64,000 bases of DNA from Fusobacterium mortiferum ATCC 9817 (GCF_000158195.2 NZ_GL987994.1:182343-246342); one strand, 5' to 3'; counted from the first letter of the stretch, positions 35,311 to 43,575 are shown. Program-made: numbers and translations. The notes: a model not told the origin generated them from the sequence alone.

Positions 35311-35988
35311 ATGTTATTAAATTTTTTAGGAATAGGATCAGCTTTTTTTCCACAATTGAAGAATACAAGTGCTTATTATGAAACAGAAGATACTTTATAT
35401 TTATTTGACTGTGGAGAAACTGTTTTTGACGAGATATTAAAAAGAAAATTAATTGAGAAAAAATATATAAAGGTTTTTATAACACATACCCATTGCGACC
35501 ATGTAGGAAGTTTAGGAAGTTTGTTGTCATATTGCTATTATGTGCAAGATAAAAAAATAGTTGAGGTAATACATCCTACTGACTATTTAAAAAAATTTTT
35601 GGAGATAGTAGGAATTGGAGATGAATTATATAATTATAGTTACTCTTTAAATAATAATGAGATAAAAGTAGAAGCAGTAGTGGTACCACATGTATCTGAT
35701 ATGATATCTTATGGTTATTTAATAAGTATAAAAGGCAAAAAAGTTTTTTATAGTGGTGATTGTGCTAGAGTTCCTGAAGAAATTTTAGAAAAATATTTAT
35801 CTGGAGAGATAGATGAACTTTATCTAGATATTTCAAGTAAAAAGACTTCTCATGCAGCTCATGGAAATATAGTTGATTTAGAAGAAATGATTCCTATAGA
35901 TAAAAGAAAAAATGTTTATTGTATGCATTTAGATAAAGATTATAGAGAAGTAATAAGAGAAAAACAGTTTGGAGCAATAGAAATATAG
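35311..35988 (+). CDS. Metallo-beta-lactamase-fold hydrolase in transporter operon
   Basis: A 225-residue cytosolic metallohydrolase resembling RNase Z and PhnP-like phosphodiesterases. It has the metal motif THTHCDHVG near residues 54-62, a further ligand in YSGDCARVP near 150, and late SHAAHGNIVD and CMHLDKDY segments. It lies between permease and ATPase genes of a Ugp-like importer and is the only enzyme in the operon. Cleavage of an imported phosphodiester is an attractive guess. RNase Z function is less likely given the missing flexible arm. Confidence 0.8.
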   Translation: MLLNFLGIGSAFFPQLKNTSAYYETEDTLYLFDCGETVFDEILKRKLIEKKYIKVFITHTHCDHVGSLGSLLSYCYYVQDKKIVEVIHPTDYLKKFLEIVGIGDELYNYSYSLNNNEIKVEAVVVPHVSDMISYGYLISIKGKKVFYSGDCARVPEEILEKYLSGEIDELYLDISSKKTSHAAHGNIVDLEEMIPIDKRKNVYCMHLDKDYREVIREKQFGAIEI

Positions 35989-35997
35989 GGGGAAAAA

Positions 35998-37086
35998 ATG
36001 GCACAGATAAAAATTAAAAATTTATGTAAAACATATCCAAATGGATATTCTGCAATAAAAGACTTTACTTTAGATATAGAGGATAAAGAGTTTATTATCT
36101 TTGTTGGACCATCAGGATGTGGAAAATCAACAACTCTTAGAATGATAGCAGGATTAGAAGAAATATCTTCAGGAGAGTTATGGATAGATGATAAATTAAT
36201 AAATGATGTAGAGCCTAAAGATAGAGATATAGCAATGGTATTTCAGAACTATGCATTATATCCTCATATGAATGTATATGAAAATATGTCTTTTGGTTTA
36301 AAATTAAAAAATACTAAAAAGCAAGAGATAGATTCTGTAGTTAATAAAGCAGCTGAAATTTTAAATCTATCATCTTTATTAGATAGATACCCAAAAGAGC
36401 TATCAGGAGGGCAAAGACAAAGAGTAGCAATGGGACGTGCTATTGTTAGAACTCCAAAAGTATTTTTGATGGACGAACCATTATCTAATCTTGATGCAAA
36501 GCTTAGAGCACATATGAGAGTAGAAATAGCAAGATTACATAAAGAGCTTGGAACTACTTTTATATACGTTACTCATGACCAAGTAGAAGCTATGACATTA
36601 GGAACTAGAATAGTTGTAATGAAAGATGGAATAATTCAACAAGTTGATAATCCAAGAAATTTATACTATCATCCTAAAAATATGTTTGTAGCTGGATTTA
36701 TAGGAACACCTCAAATAAATTTTATTCCTAGCCAAGTTTTGGAAGAGGAAGGAAAAGTATATATAAAAAATGAGATGATAAAAAAAGAGTTGTTAGAAAG
36801 TGATGCTAAGATTTTAAGAGATAAAGGATATATAGGAAAAGAAATAGTTATAGGAATAAGACCTGAAAATATAAAGCTTAGTGATACTGGGAAAACATTT
36901 AAGATAAATAACTATGAAATGATAGGTTCAGAATCTTATATATATACTAAACTTGAAAATATAGAATTGATAGTAAGGATAAATTCTAATATTCCATTAA
37001 CTGTTGACGATAATGTTAGTTTTGATATAGATGAAAACTTTATACATTTCTTTGATAAAGAAAGTGAGATATCAATAAAAGAATGA
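35998..37086 (+). CDS. ABC transporter ATPase (UgpC/MalK type)
   Basis: A 362-residue ATPase. Walker A GPSGCGKSTT is near residue 37, the Q-loop FQNYALYPHM near 82, the signature LSGGQRQR near 135 and Walker B VFLMDEPLSNLDAK near 155. A C-terminal TOBE-type regulatory domain follows (GIRPENIKL). It powers the two permeases encoded upstream. Its end overlaps the next gene by 4 bases (ATGA). Confidence 0.95.
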   Translation: MAQIKIKNLCKTYPNGYSAIKDFTLDIEDKEFIIFVGPSGCGKSTTLRMIAGLEEISSGELWIDDKLINDVEPKDRDIAMVFQNYALYPHMNVYENMSFGLKLKNTKKQEIDSVVNKAAEILNLSSLLDRYPKELSGGQRQRVAMGRAIVRTPKVFLMDEPLSNLDAKLRAHMRVEIARLHKELGTTFIYVTHDQVEAMTLGTRIVVMKDGIIQQVDNPRNLYYHPKNMFVAGFIGTPQINFIPSQVLEEEGKVYIKNEMIKKELLESDAKILRDKGYIGKEIVIGIRPENIKLSDTGKTFKINNYEMIGSESYIYTKLENIELIVRINSNIPLTVDDNVSFDIDENFIHFFDKESEISIKE

Positions 37087-37655
37087 AAAAATTTCTAAAT
37101 TTATTAGGACAATTAATTTTTTTAAATTTATTATTTATAATTTCGTCAATTCCAGTTATTACTTTTGGAGCAGGAATAAGTAGCTGCTATGAAGTAATTA
37201 AAATGTGGGATAAGGATATTGAAATAAATATTATAACTTTTTATTTTCAAAAATTTAAAAGGATAGTAAAGAAAGTACTTGTATTGAATATTATAATGTT
37301 AATACTAGGAATATTATTTATTATAATTTTTATTTTTTTATGGAATCAAGAAATAATACTTGCAAAAATAATATTATTTCCTTTTTTAAGTTCATTTTTA
37401 ATCATATTAATGACAATGTCATATTACTATTATTATGTTATTGATAAAATTGAAGAAAAAAATTTAGATATAATAAAATATTCTTTTTTTAAAAGTCTAA
37501 TAAATATAAAAAAATCATTTATAATATTATTATACCCTATTTTAATAATTATTTTATTTATATTATATAATATTTATATATGGGAATTTATTATTGTTAT
37601 TGGTTTTGGAGTAGGTTTTTATATAAATTTTAAAATTTTAAGAAGTATTTATTAA
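37083..37655 (+). CDS. YesL/DUF624-like membrane protein
   Basis: A 190-residue membrane protein with four to five strongly hydrophobic helices. The segment IISSIPVITFGAGISSCYEVI near residues 19-39 matches the YesL (DUF624) pattern LPVVTIGAATTALYY. Such proteins accompany carbohydrate ABC importers in Firmicutes, and their role is unknown. It overlaps the ATPase gene by 4 bases and ends the operon. Confidence 0.72.
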   Translation: MKKFLNLLGQLIFLNLLFIISSIPVITFGAGISSCYEVIKMWDKDIEINIITFYFQKFKRIVKKVLVLNIIMLILGILFIIIFIFLWNQEIILAKIILFPFLSSFLIILMTMSYYYYYVIDKIEEKNLDIIKYSFFKSLINIKKSFIILLYPILIIILFILYNIYIWEFIIVIGFGVGFYINFKILRSIY

Positions 37656-37688
37656 AAATATTATAAAAAAGAGAAAGAGGGAAAATAG

Positions 37689-38399
37689 TTGAGTGAATTT
37701 ACCAATGAGTTACCATTATATGAAATAATTTTGAGGATAGTAATGGCTATAATTATTGGAGGAGTAATAGGGTATGAGAGAGGACATCAAAATAGACCAG
37801 CTGGTTTTAGAACTCATATATTAGTATGTTTAGGTGCTGCTATTGTTTCTATGATACAAGATCAATTAAGAGTGAATATTTTGAAGTATACAATTTTACA
37901 TCCAGAAGTAGCCCAAGTCTTAAAAACTGATTTAGGACGCATTGGAGCTCAAGTTGTCAGTGGTATAGGTTTTTTAGGAGCTGGAACTATAATGAGAGAT
38001 AAAGGAATTATAGGAGGATTAACTACTGCAGCTTCTATTTGGGCAACCGGTTGTTTAGGACTTAGTATAGGTTGGGGCTTTTATTATTTAGCAATTCCAG
38101 CAGGAATTGGAATTATAATAGTTTTAGTGACTTTGAAAAAACTAGAGAGATACTGGATTGAAAATAAGCATATAATGAAGATAGATATTCAATACAATAA
38201 AGAATATTCTTATAGTGATATATTAATAAAAAACTATAATATTTTTAAAGAGATGAACGTAAGAATTAAAGATGTAACAAAATCTATTGAAGAGAATAAA
38301 ATTTCTTATACTTTAATAGTGGCTAAACAGATGGAAGCAGTAGATGTATTACTAGAGCTTTCTAAGTATGAACATATATCACAAGTACAAATTCCATAA
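37689..38399 (+). CDS. MgtC/SapB family membrane protein with C-terminal ACT-like domain
   Basis: A 236-residue protein. The N-terminal membrane part has the MgtC signature GGVIGYERGHQNRPAGFRTH (residues about 23-42) and GFLGAGTIMRDKGIIGGLTTAAS (first residue near 96). A soluble regulatory-type domain follows from about 165. MgtC proteins modulate membrane energetics and Mg2+ or phosphate homeostasis. I accept the TTG start at 37689, which has GAGGGAA upstream. It lies 33 bp after the ABC operon and may be read with it. Confidence 0.88.
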   Translation: MSEFTNELPLYEIILRIVMAIIIGGVIGYERGHQNRPAGFRTHILVCLGAAIVSMIQDQLRVNILKYTILHPEVAQVLKTDLGRIGAQVVSGIGFLGAGTIMRDKGIIGGLTTAASIWATGCLGLSIGWGFYYLAIPAGIGIIIVLVTLKKLERYWIENKHIMKIDIQYNKEYSYSDILIKNYNIFKEMNVRIKDVTKSIEENKISYTLIVAKQMEAVDVLLELSKYEHISQVQIP

Positions 38400-38424
38400 T
38401 TATTAATAAAATATCAAATAAAAA

Positions 38425-38468
38425 ATAGAGAGAGCAACAGAAAAATCTGAGGCACTCTCTATCTTTTA
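38425..38468. terminator. Terminator between convergent mgtC-like and STAS-like genes
   Basis: ATAGAGAGAGC (38425-38435) pairs with GCACTCTCTAT (38452-38462) with one mismatch, followed by CTTTTATTTTT. Confidence 0.75.
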
Positions 38469-38496
38469 TTTTTATCTAGAGGTTTGGTAAGCTAAA

Positions 38497-38826
38497 TTAT
38501 GAATAACTATATTCAATAGCTGAGAATTGTAAGCTAAGTTTTTTATAATTATCTCTTAGGTATCTTATCTCTTCAATTAAATTATGAGAAGCATTTGATA
38601 TAGATATAAGATTTTTTAATTCTTTAGCACTTTTACCACAATCTTTAGCTACATTACTAAAAACTATATAGAGGAATGAAAGGGTAGTAGCCTGTATTCC
38701 TAAAAAGTCAATATTTATAGATTTACCTAATTTTATTCTTTTTGCAATTATTTTATACAACTGAAGTGCTTTTTTAGGAGAAGCAAGAACAGAAGTATTT
38801 AGTATTTTACTTAATATGAGCTTCAT
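38497..38826 (-). CDS. Small protein, possibly STAS-like (DUF4325)
   Basis: A 109-residue cytosolic protein. The segment INIDFLGIQATTLSFLYIVF resembles the central strand-helix unit of DUF4325 and STAS-type proteins, where a protein binds a serine kinase or nucleotide. The rest is helical, without known motifs. The start is at ATG 38826 because AAAGGAGGG lies 6 bases upstream; the frame extends 36 bases further without support. It follows the MORN-repeat gene by 50 bp and may share its transcript. The family link is tentative. Confidence 0.55.
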   Translation of the reverse strand: MKLILSKILNTSVLASPKKALQLYKIIAKRIKLGKSINIDFLGIQATTLSFLYIVFSNVAKDCGKSAKELKNLISISNASHNLIEEIRYLRDNYKKLSLQFSAIEYSYS

Positions 38827-38876
38827 ATGAAACCCTCCTTTAAAAGATATGAACTCTCCCACAAAATATTAAATAA

Positions 38877-39347
38877 CTAATTATCAGGATAGGTAGCTTT
38901 ACCTATTAATTTTCCTTTACTATTATAATATTTCCAAACTCCTTTAGGGATACCATTTTTAAATCTTCCTTGAACTTGAATCTGTCCATTAGGATGAAAA
39001 AGAAAATAATTTCCATTGTCTTTTCCATTTAGATAAGTTGTTTCAAAAATTTTTGTACCATTTTCTTGATAAAGAATATATTTACCAAAAAGTTTTCCAT
39101 TTTTCCAACTTTCAATAGATTTAAGATTACCATTAGGATAAAAAGTTAACCATTTACCATGAGGTTTTCCCTCAAGATAGAAACTCCTATCTTTTTTAGT
39201 TATAACTTTTCCTGTAAAAGGAGAGGAGTCTTTTTTTAGATAGATAATTCCTCTTTTTTCTGTAATCTCATAATCATAAGCACTTTTAGTGCTAGAAAAA
39301 CTTATATAGTTTATTATAAAAAATAAAATTAACAAATTGAATTTCAC
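38877..39347 (-). CDS. Secreted MORN-repeat (YwqK-like) protein
   Basis: A 156-residue protein with an N-terminal signal sequence (FNLLILFFIINYISFSS) and at least four MORN-type repeats of the form GKWLTFYPNGNLK, GKYILYQENGTKI, GNYFLFHPNGQIQ and GVWKYYNSKGKLI. Repeats like these are common in fusobacterial exported proteins and probably fold as a beta-meander for binding. GTG at 39347 is chosen because AGGTGG lies 4 bases upstream. It is sometimes annotated as a YwqK antitoxin, but no toxin gene is present. Confidence 0.82.
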   Translation of the reverse strand: MKFNLLILFFIINYISFSSTKSAYDYEITEKRGIIYLKKDSSPFTGKVITKKDRSFYLEGKPHGKWLTFYPNGNLKSIESWKNGKLFGKYILYQENGTKIFETTYLNGKDNGNYFLFHPNGQIQVQGRFKNGIPKGVWKYYNSKGKLIGKATYPDN

Positions 39348-39483
39348 AGTACCACCTAAGAAATAAAAAAAACTATTCAACTAAAAAGATAACTATGATA
39401 TAATAAAATTATCTTTATACTCTTTTGACTTAAAAATATAAAAAAAAGTTTAAAAGAAAATAAAAAAATGTAGGGGGATAAAA

Positions 39484-39558
39484 GTGGAAAATTATTCATT
39501 AGAGATGTTATTGATAATAACACTTATGATGGCTTACAAACTTTTGGTATTACATTAA
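39484..39558 (+). CDS. Small hydrophobic leader ORF before HxlR regulator (24 codons)
   Basis: GTG at 39484 follows AGGGGGATAAAA, a good ribosome site. The peptide has 24 residues, with the hydrophobic core SLEMLLIITLMMA then YKLLVLH: six leucines and four methionines counting the start. The stop lies 2 bases before a hairpin that precedes the regulator gene. It could be a leader peptide controlling read-through or a tiny membrane peptide. No family match is claimed. Confidence 0.45.
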   Translation: MENYSLEMLLIITLMMAYKLLVLH

Positions 39559-39560
39559 TG

Positions 39561-39594
39561 AGGAAGCACTGAAAAGGTTGCTTCCTTGTTTTAT
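39561..39594 (+). terminator. Hairpin with weak T-tract before the HxlR gene
   Basis: AGGAAGCA (39561-39568) pairs with TGCTTCCT (39579-39586), a perfect 8-bp stem followed by TGTTTTAT. It lies between the leader ORF and the ribosome site AAGGAGGG. It may act as an attenuator or as a structure that limits access to that site. Confidence 0.6.
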
Positions 39595-39606
39595 AAGGAG
39601 GGAATT

Positions 39607-39939
39607 TTGAGGGAGATAACATGTCCATTAGAGGCAATTTTTCATATATTGAGAGGTAAGTGGGCTCCTATGATAGTATGGAGAGCAAGATTAGGAAATC
39701 AAAGACTCACTGATTTAAAAAAAGATATTTTAAATTGCAATGAGAAGATGTTGATTCAGCATATAAATGAGTTGTTAGAGTACGGAGTTCTTGAAAAGAT
39801 AGAGTATGATGTATATCCTAAACATACTGAGTATAAACTTACAGAGTTTGGGTGGAGCTTAATTCCTGTTCTAGCAAAATTTCAAGAAATAGGAATAGGA
39901 TACTTACAAAATAGTCAGTTATTAACAAAAGATAAATAA
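39607..39939 (+). CDS. HxlR family winged-helix regulator
   Basis: A 110-residue DNA-binding protein. The opening CPLEAIFHILRGKWAPMIVW and the recognition region RLTDLKKDILNCNEKMLIQH are typical of HxlR, a MarR-like family that often senses electrophiles or oxidants through the N-terminal cysteine seen here. Translation starts at TTG 39607 behind AAGGAGGG. It probably controls the adjacent YbhB-like gene and perhaps itself. Confidence 0.9.
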   Translation: MREITCPLEAIFHILRGKWAPMIVWRARLGNQRLTDLKKDILNCNEKMLIQHINELLEYGVLEKIEYDVYPKHTEYKLTEFGWSLIPVLAKFQEIGIGYLQNSQLLTKDK

Positions 39940-39976
39940 TATGATATCCTATAAAAAAACGTAGGAGGTATTATTT

Positions 39977-40531
39977 ATGAAAAAGAGTTTAGTATTAGGA
40001 ACACTTCTTTTAGGGGCATCAGCTTTTGGATTTGAACTTACAAGTTCTGGAATAGAAAATGGATATATTAAAGAGAAGTATGGACAATATGGAACAGAAA
40101 ATATAAAAGGTATGCCATCTCTTTCACTTCCATTGGAGTGGAAAGGGGTACCTGAAGGAACAAAAAGTTTTGCTCTAGTGATGCAAGATTACGACGCTAT
40201 CCCTGTAACAGGATTTTCTTGGATACATTGGGTTGCTGTTATACCAGGTAGCTATACAAAATTAGAAGAGAATGCAAGCTTAACAAATAAAGATATAATT
40301 CAAGGGGTTAATAGCTGGATATCATCAATGGGAGGACTTAGCAAAGCAGAGGCTTCTCATTTTGGAGGACCAGCTCCTCCAGATAAAGAGCATACATATG
40401 AAATAACTATATATGCTCTTGATAAGGAGATAAAATTAGAGAATGGATACTATCTAAATGAGCTTTATAAAGAGATGGAAGGGCACGTATTAGATAGTGC
40501 AACTTTAGAAGGAGTGTATAAGACAAAATAA
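39977..40531 (+). CDS. YbhB/YbcL family Raf kinase inhibitor-like protein
   Basis: A 184-residue protein with a signal peptide (MKKSLVLGTLLLGASAFG), so probably periplasmic. The phosphatidylethanolamine-binding-protein fold is indicated by PLEWKGVPEGTKSFALVMQDYD, WIHWVAVIPG and GPAPPDKEHTYEITIYALD (first pieces of each). The bacterial role is unknown; the human relatives bind phospholipids and kinases. It follows the HxlR regulator by 37 bp, with AGGAGG upstream. Confidence 0.9.
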   Translation: MKKSLVLGTLLLGASAFGFELTSSGIENGYIKEKYGQYGTENIKGMPSLSLPLEWKGVPEGTKSFALVMQDYDAIPVTGFSWIHWVAVIPGSYTKLEENASLTNKDIIQGVNSWISSMGGLSKAEASHFGGPAPPDKEHTYEITIYALDKEIKLENGYYLNELYKEMEGHVLDSATLEGVYKTK

Positions 40532-40532
40532 C

Positions 40533-40964
40533 TTATAGACTTTCCAACTCTGGAGAGTTTTCTGTAAAAACTTTTATTCCATTTTTTAAAAGTAATTCTG
40601 TGGTAGTACCATTTCCAGTGATGAGAGTTTTTGAAAAACTACCATCATAGATTTGACCACAACCACAAGATGGACTTTTAGCTTTAAGAATAGCTATTGA
40701 GCAGTTGAAGATTTTAGCAAGTCTAAGAGCTTCTTCTGCTCCTTTTTTATATTGCAAAGTTACATCTTCCATCTGGCTATTAATAACCTTATCCCCACAT
40801 CTTTCTGAAGGAACTCTAGGTGTGGGAAGCCCACCTAATTGTTCTGGGCATATGGGAATAAGATTGTATTTAGAAAGTAATTTTTTTATTCTCTCTACCT
40901 CTTTAGATTTTCCATCATATCTACAAGCTACTCCTAATAAACAAGCACTAACTAAAATATTCAT
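40533..40964 (-). CDS. DUF523 family protein
   Basis: A 143-residue cytosolic protein of the DUF523 (YbbK) family, function unknown. Its conserved cysteines are in VSACLLGVACRYDG (7-20), LIPICPEQLGGLPTPR and KAKSPSCGCGQIYDG, which suggests metal or Fe-S binding; related domains occur with DUF1722 proteins. It begins 2 bp after the thioesterase stop, so it forms a two-gene operon with it. Confidence 0.9.
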   Translation of the reverse strand: MNILVSACLLGVACRYDGKSKEVERIKKLLSKYNLIPICPEQLGGLPTPRVPSERCGDKVINSQMEDVTLQYKKGAEEALRLAKIFNCSIAILKAKSPSCGCGQIYDGSFSKTLITGNGTTTELLLKNGIKVFTENSPELESL

Positions 40965-40966
40965 AG

Positions 40967-41371
40967 TTATTTCTCCTCAATTATTTCTAAACATTTTTCT
41001 TTAAATGAATTTGGAACTCTTTTTATTCTATGAGTAGAATAATCAAAACAAACTAGAAGTGTAGAACCATTGATAACCTTCTCATCATTTTCGTTGAAAA
41101 TTTCATATTTTATATTAAAACTTGTTTTAGAAAACTCTATCTCAGTTATTTTTATAACTATACTATCATCAAGGAAAAGTTGTTTATTATATTCTACAAA
41201 TCCATTTTTTTGAATAACTCCTGCCCCTTCTCCTAAGTCCATCTCACTTAACCCTAATGACTCAAAAAAATTCATTCTAGCCATTTGGAAGAAAAGTAAA
41301 GCTCTTTCATTTCCTACATGACCACCATAGTTAATATCTTCTTTTTGAATTTTATAATTAAATTGAAACAT
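40967..41371 (-). CDS. Hotdog-fold acyl-CoA thioesterase-like protein
   Basis: A 134-residue hotdog-fold protein of the 4HBT/YbgC type. The catalytic helix region is DINYGGHVGNERALLFFQMARMNFF (starts near residue 12), followed by strands VEYNKQLFLDDSIVIKITEIE. It should hydrolyse short acyl-CoA or acyl-ACP thioesters; the specific substrate is unknown. The usual Asp of YbgC (NHVDG) is replaced by GGHVGN, as in other branches. GGAGG precedes the ATG. Confidence 0.82.
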   Translation of the reverse strand: MFQFNYKIQKEDINYGGHVGNERALLFFQMARMNFFESLGLSEMDLGEGAGVIQKNGFVEYNKQLFLDDSIVIKITEIEFSKTSFNIKYEIFNENDEKVINGSTLLVCFDYSTHRIKRVPNSFKEKCLEIIEEK

Positions 41372-41468
41372 GAATCCTCCTAAATATCATAGATTTTTTT
41401 TAATAATTAAATTATAATATAATTAAATAGAAAAGAAAAGTGAAATCTTATAAGGGAGAGTGAAGATT

Positions 41469-42635
41469 GTGATAAGATATGGAATGGATAAAGATTTTGA
41501 AAAAGCTAAGAAAATTTGGCAGAAGTGCTTTTTAGATTCTGAAGATGAAGTAAAATTTTATTTTGATAACTTATATGATAGACATAAATATCTACTTTTA
41601 GAAGAGAATGGTGAAATAAAAGCTTCTCTCCATGAAAATCCCTATAGATTAAATTTTAATGGAACAGTTTTTGAATCTATCTATATAGTAGGGGTAGCAG
41701 TATCTCCAGAGTATAGAGGTAAGGGATATATGAATGAGCTAATAAGAGAATCTCTTATAGAAAACAGAAAAAGAGAGGTTCCCTTTGTATTTTTATCTCC
41801 AATAAATCCAGAGATATATAGAAAATATGGGTTTGAATATGTAACTAGATTAAGTAAATACTCTATGAGAACAGAGAATCTACCTTATAATAAGATAGAG
41901 AGAGCTTATGATATAAAAAGAGTAGAATTAAACAGTGAAGATGAACTCTATGAAGATTTGGTAGAGGTATACAATAACCAGATGTCAGAGATATCTCTAT
42001 ATGTAGAGAGAGATGAAAAATATTATAGAGATTGGGTAAGGGAGATAAGAAGCGATGGTGGAGATGTATTTTCTATCTATTTAGATGAGGAGATAAAGGG
42101 ATATATTGCTTTTTATAGAAGAGAAAAGATAGAGATTAGAGAGATTTTTGCTAAAGATAGGAGAGCCTTAGAAAATCTTTTAGCTTTGGTAAAAACTTTC
42201 AAAGAGTATTACCCAAAGTTAGAGATAAAAAATATTGATGGAAAGTATTTAGAGTATTGTTTTGTAAATCAAAAATCTTTTGAAAAGATAGAGTTTCCAT
42301 TTATTATGGGAAGAATTTTAAATCCTATGGAAGTTTTTAAAATGATGAATATTTATGATATTGATATGAAAATATTAGTAACTGATAGCATAATAGTGGA
42401 AAATAATGGTGTATATAGATTTACTCAAGAGGGAGAATTAACTTATAATGAAGCAGGAGATTGGGATATAAAAATTGATATTGGAGATTTATCTTCATTG
42501 ATATTTGGGCAACTTAGTATAGATGAGTTAGTTTTTCTTGAAAAGTTAGAAGTAAAAAATAAAGAGGTAATAAAAAGGATAAGAGAGAAAGGTATTTTTA
42601 CATTGAAGAGAAACTATATTCAAGATTATCAATAA
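41469..42635 (+). CDS. Eis-like GNAT acetyltransferase
   Basis: A 388-residue protein. The N-terminal GNAT domain has the acetyl-CoA loop VGVAVSPEYRGKGYMNELI near residues 76-94, then a second GNAT-like part and a C-terminal sterol-carrier-like region, as in Eis enhanced-survival proteins. The YRKYGFEYVTRLSKY segment is typical. GTG 41469 is preferred, with GGGAG about 10 bases away. Acceptor unknown. A repeat and a terminator follow. Confidence 0.82.
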   Translation: MIRYGMDKDFEKAKKIWQKCFLDSEDEVKFYFDNLYDRHKYLLLEENGEIKASLHENPYRLNFNGTVFESIYIVGVAVSPEYRGKGYMNELIRESLIENRKREVPFVFLSPINPEIYRKYGFEYVTRLSKYSMRTENLPYNKIERAYDIKRVELNSEDELYEDLVEVYNNQMSEISLYVERDEKYYRDWVREIRSDGGDVFSIYLDEEIKGYIAFYRREKIEIREIFAKDRRALENLLALVKTFKEYYPKLEIKNIDGKYLEYCFVNQKSFEKIEFPFIMGRILNPMEVFKMMNIYDIDMKILVTDSIIVENNGVYRFTQEGELTYNEAGDWDIKIDIGDLSSLIFGQLSIDELVFLEKLEVKNKEVIKRIREKGIFTLKRNYIQDYQ

Positions 42636-42679
42636 ACACTTACAAAAAATAGTAACTACTCAGCCAGTAAATTAATTTG

Positions 42680-42847
42680 AGAAAGCTCAAAGAATTGTGT
42701 AATTTATGAAGAGAAGTTAGATTAACTCAGTGAAATCGAACGCTAAAAAACACAACTGTTTGAACGAAGTGAGTTTTGTGTTTTTAGTGAGATAAGCCAT
42801 AGTTAATCAACTTCTTGGAATATGGAACAATTCTTAGTTTTCTTTTT
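42680..42847. repeat. Palindromic intergenic repeat, copy 4 (alternative centre)
   Basis: It lies between the convergent acetyltransferase and nitroreductase genes, inverted relative to copies 1 and 2. The outer stems match the family, but the central hairpin is AAAAACACAA with TTGTGTTTTT around CTGTTTGAACGAAGTGAG instead of the TGCAA/TTGCA hairpin. Confidence 0.88.
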
Positions 42848-42876
42848 AAATAAGAAATATCTGAATAATTACAAAA

Positions 42877-42917
42877 AATATAAAAGCTGTCAGAAAATAA
42901 CTGACAGCTTTTATATT
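42877..42917. terminator. Strong bidirectional terminator
   Basis: AATATAAAAGCTGTCAG (42877-42893) pairs perfectly with CTGACAGCTTTTATATT (42901-42917). The A/T-rich arms give T-tracts in both directions, serving the convergent acetyltransferase and nitroreductase genes. Confidence 0.88.
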
Positions 42918-42997
42918 AAATTAAGTAAATTAAAACTCTTTAAAAGAAAGGATACTTGAATTATACATTAACCTACTAAAAAAGTCAAGAATATTTT

Positions 42998-43573
42998 TTA
43001 TTTTTTTAGTAAAGAAATATCTTTAAGGGATAATTTAGGAACAAAGTGATGGTTATTATCATCTCTAGAGTATGTTGTATTACCATCAATTGCCTCAGTA
43101 ATAGTTACAGTATCCTTAGGTTCTCCAAGGGTAAGAAGTGTATGAGAAACATACCCTTCTGGTAATCCTACTAATTTATCTACTTCAGGTTTATTGTATG
43201 AACCAATTATACAACCAGCATATCCCATCTCATTAGCTACTAACATAATATTTTGAGAAGCAATTCCCATATCAAAATAAAGACTTCTTTCAGTAAAATT
43301 AACTAAAGGATTTTCACTACACATTAGAATATATGCAGTAGGAGCTTCTTCAATAGTTGGATTCCAAGGGATAGCTCCAGCAAATTTTACAAGAGGAAAT
43401 ATTTTTTTGCAAAGTTCCTCATCATTTATTAAGACATATCTAAGTTTTTGAGCATTTCTAGTAGAAGAAGCATATCTAGTACTTTCCACCATTTCTTCTA
43501 GCTCTTCCATAGAGATTTTTTTCTTAGTAAAACTTCTATGAGAACGAATCTTTTTTAAAGTTTCCATAATCAT
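42998..43573 (-). CDS. Nitroreductase family protein
   Basis: A 191-residue FMN enzyme. The opening ETLKKIRSHRSFTKKKIS with the FMN-binding R-S-H-R, the STRNAQKLRYVLIN segment and the late GYAGCIIGSYNKPEV and LLTLGEPKDT segments are typical of small nitroreductases. Substrate unknown. The ATG at 43573 has GGGGG 9 bases upstream. Its start lies just past the ruvC stop (TGA at 43576-43578), so the genes are probably co-transcribed. Confidence 0.88.
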   Translation of the reverse strand: MIMETLKKIRSHRSFTKKKISMEELEEMVESTRYASSTRNAQKLRYVLINDEELCKKIFPLVKFAGAIPWNPTIEEAPTAYILMCSENPLVNFTERSLYFDMGIASQNIMLVANEMGYAGCIIGSYNKPEVDKLVGLPEGYVSHTLLTLGEPKDTVTITEAIDGNTTYSRDDNNHHFVPKLSLKDISLLKK

Positions 43574-43575
43574 AA

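Noticed and set aside
35311-35988. RNase Z (tRNA 3' processing)
   Set aside because: The metal motif fits, but the exosite arm is missing and the gene is inside a solute importer operon.
38877-39347. YwqK antitoxin of a toxin-antitoxin pair
   Set aside because: The match is only to MORN repeats. The protein has a signal peptide, and no toxin gene is next to it.
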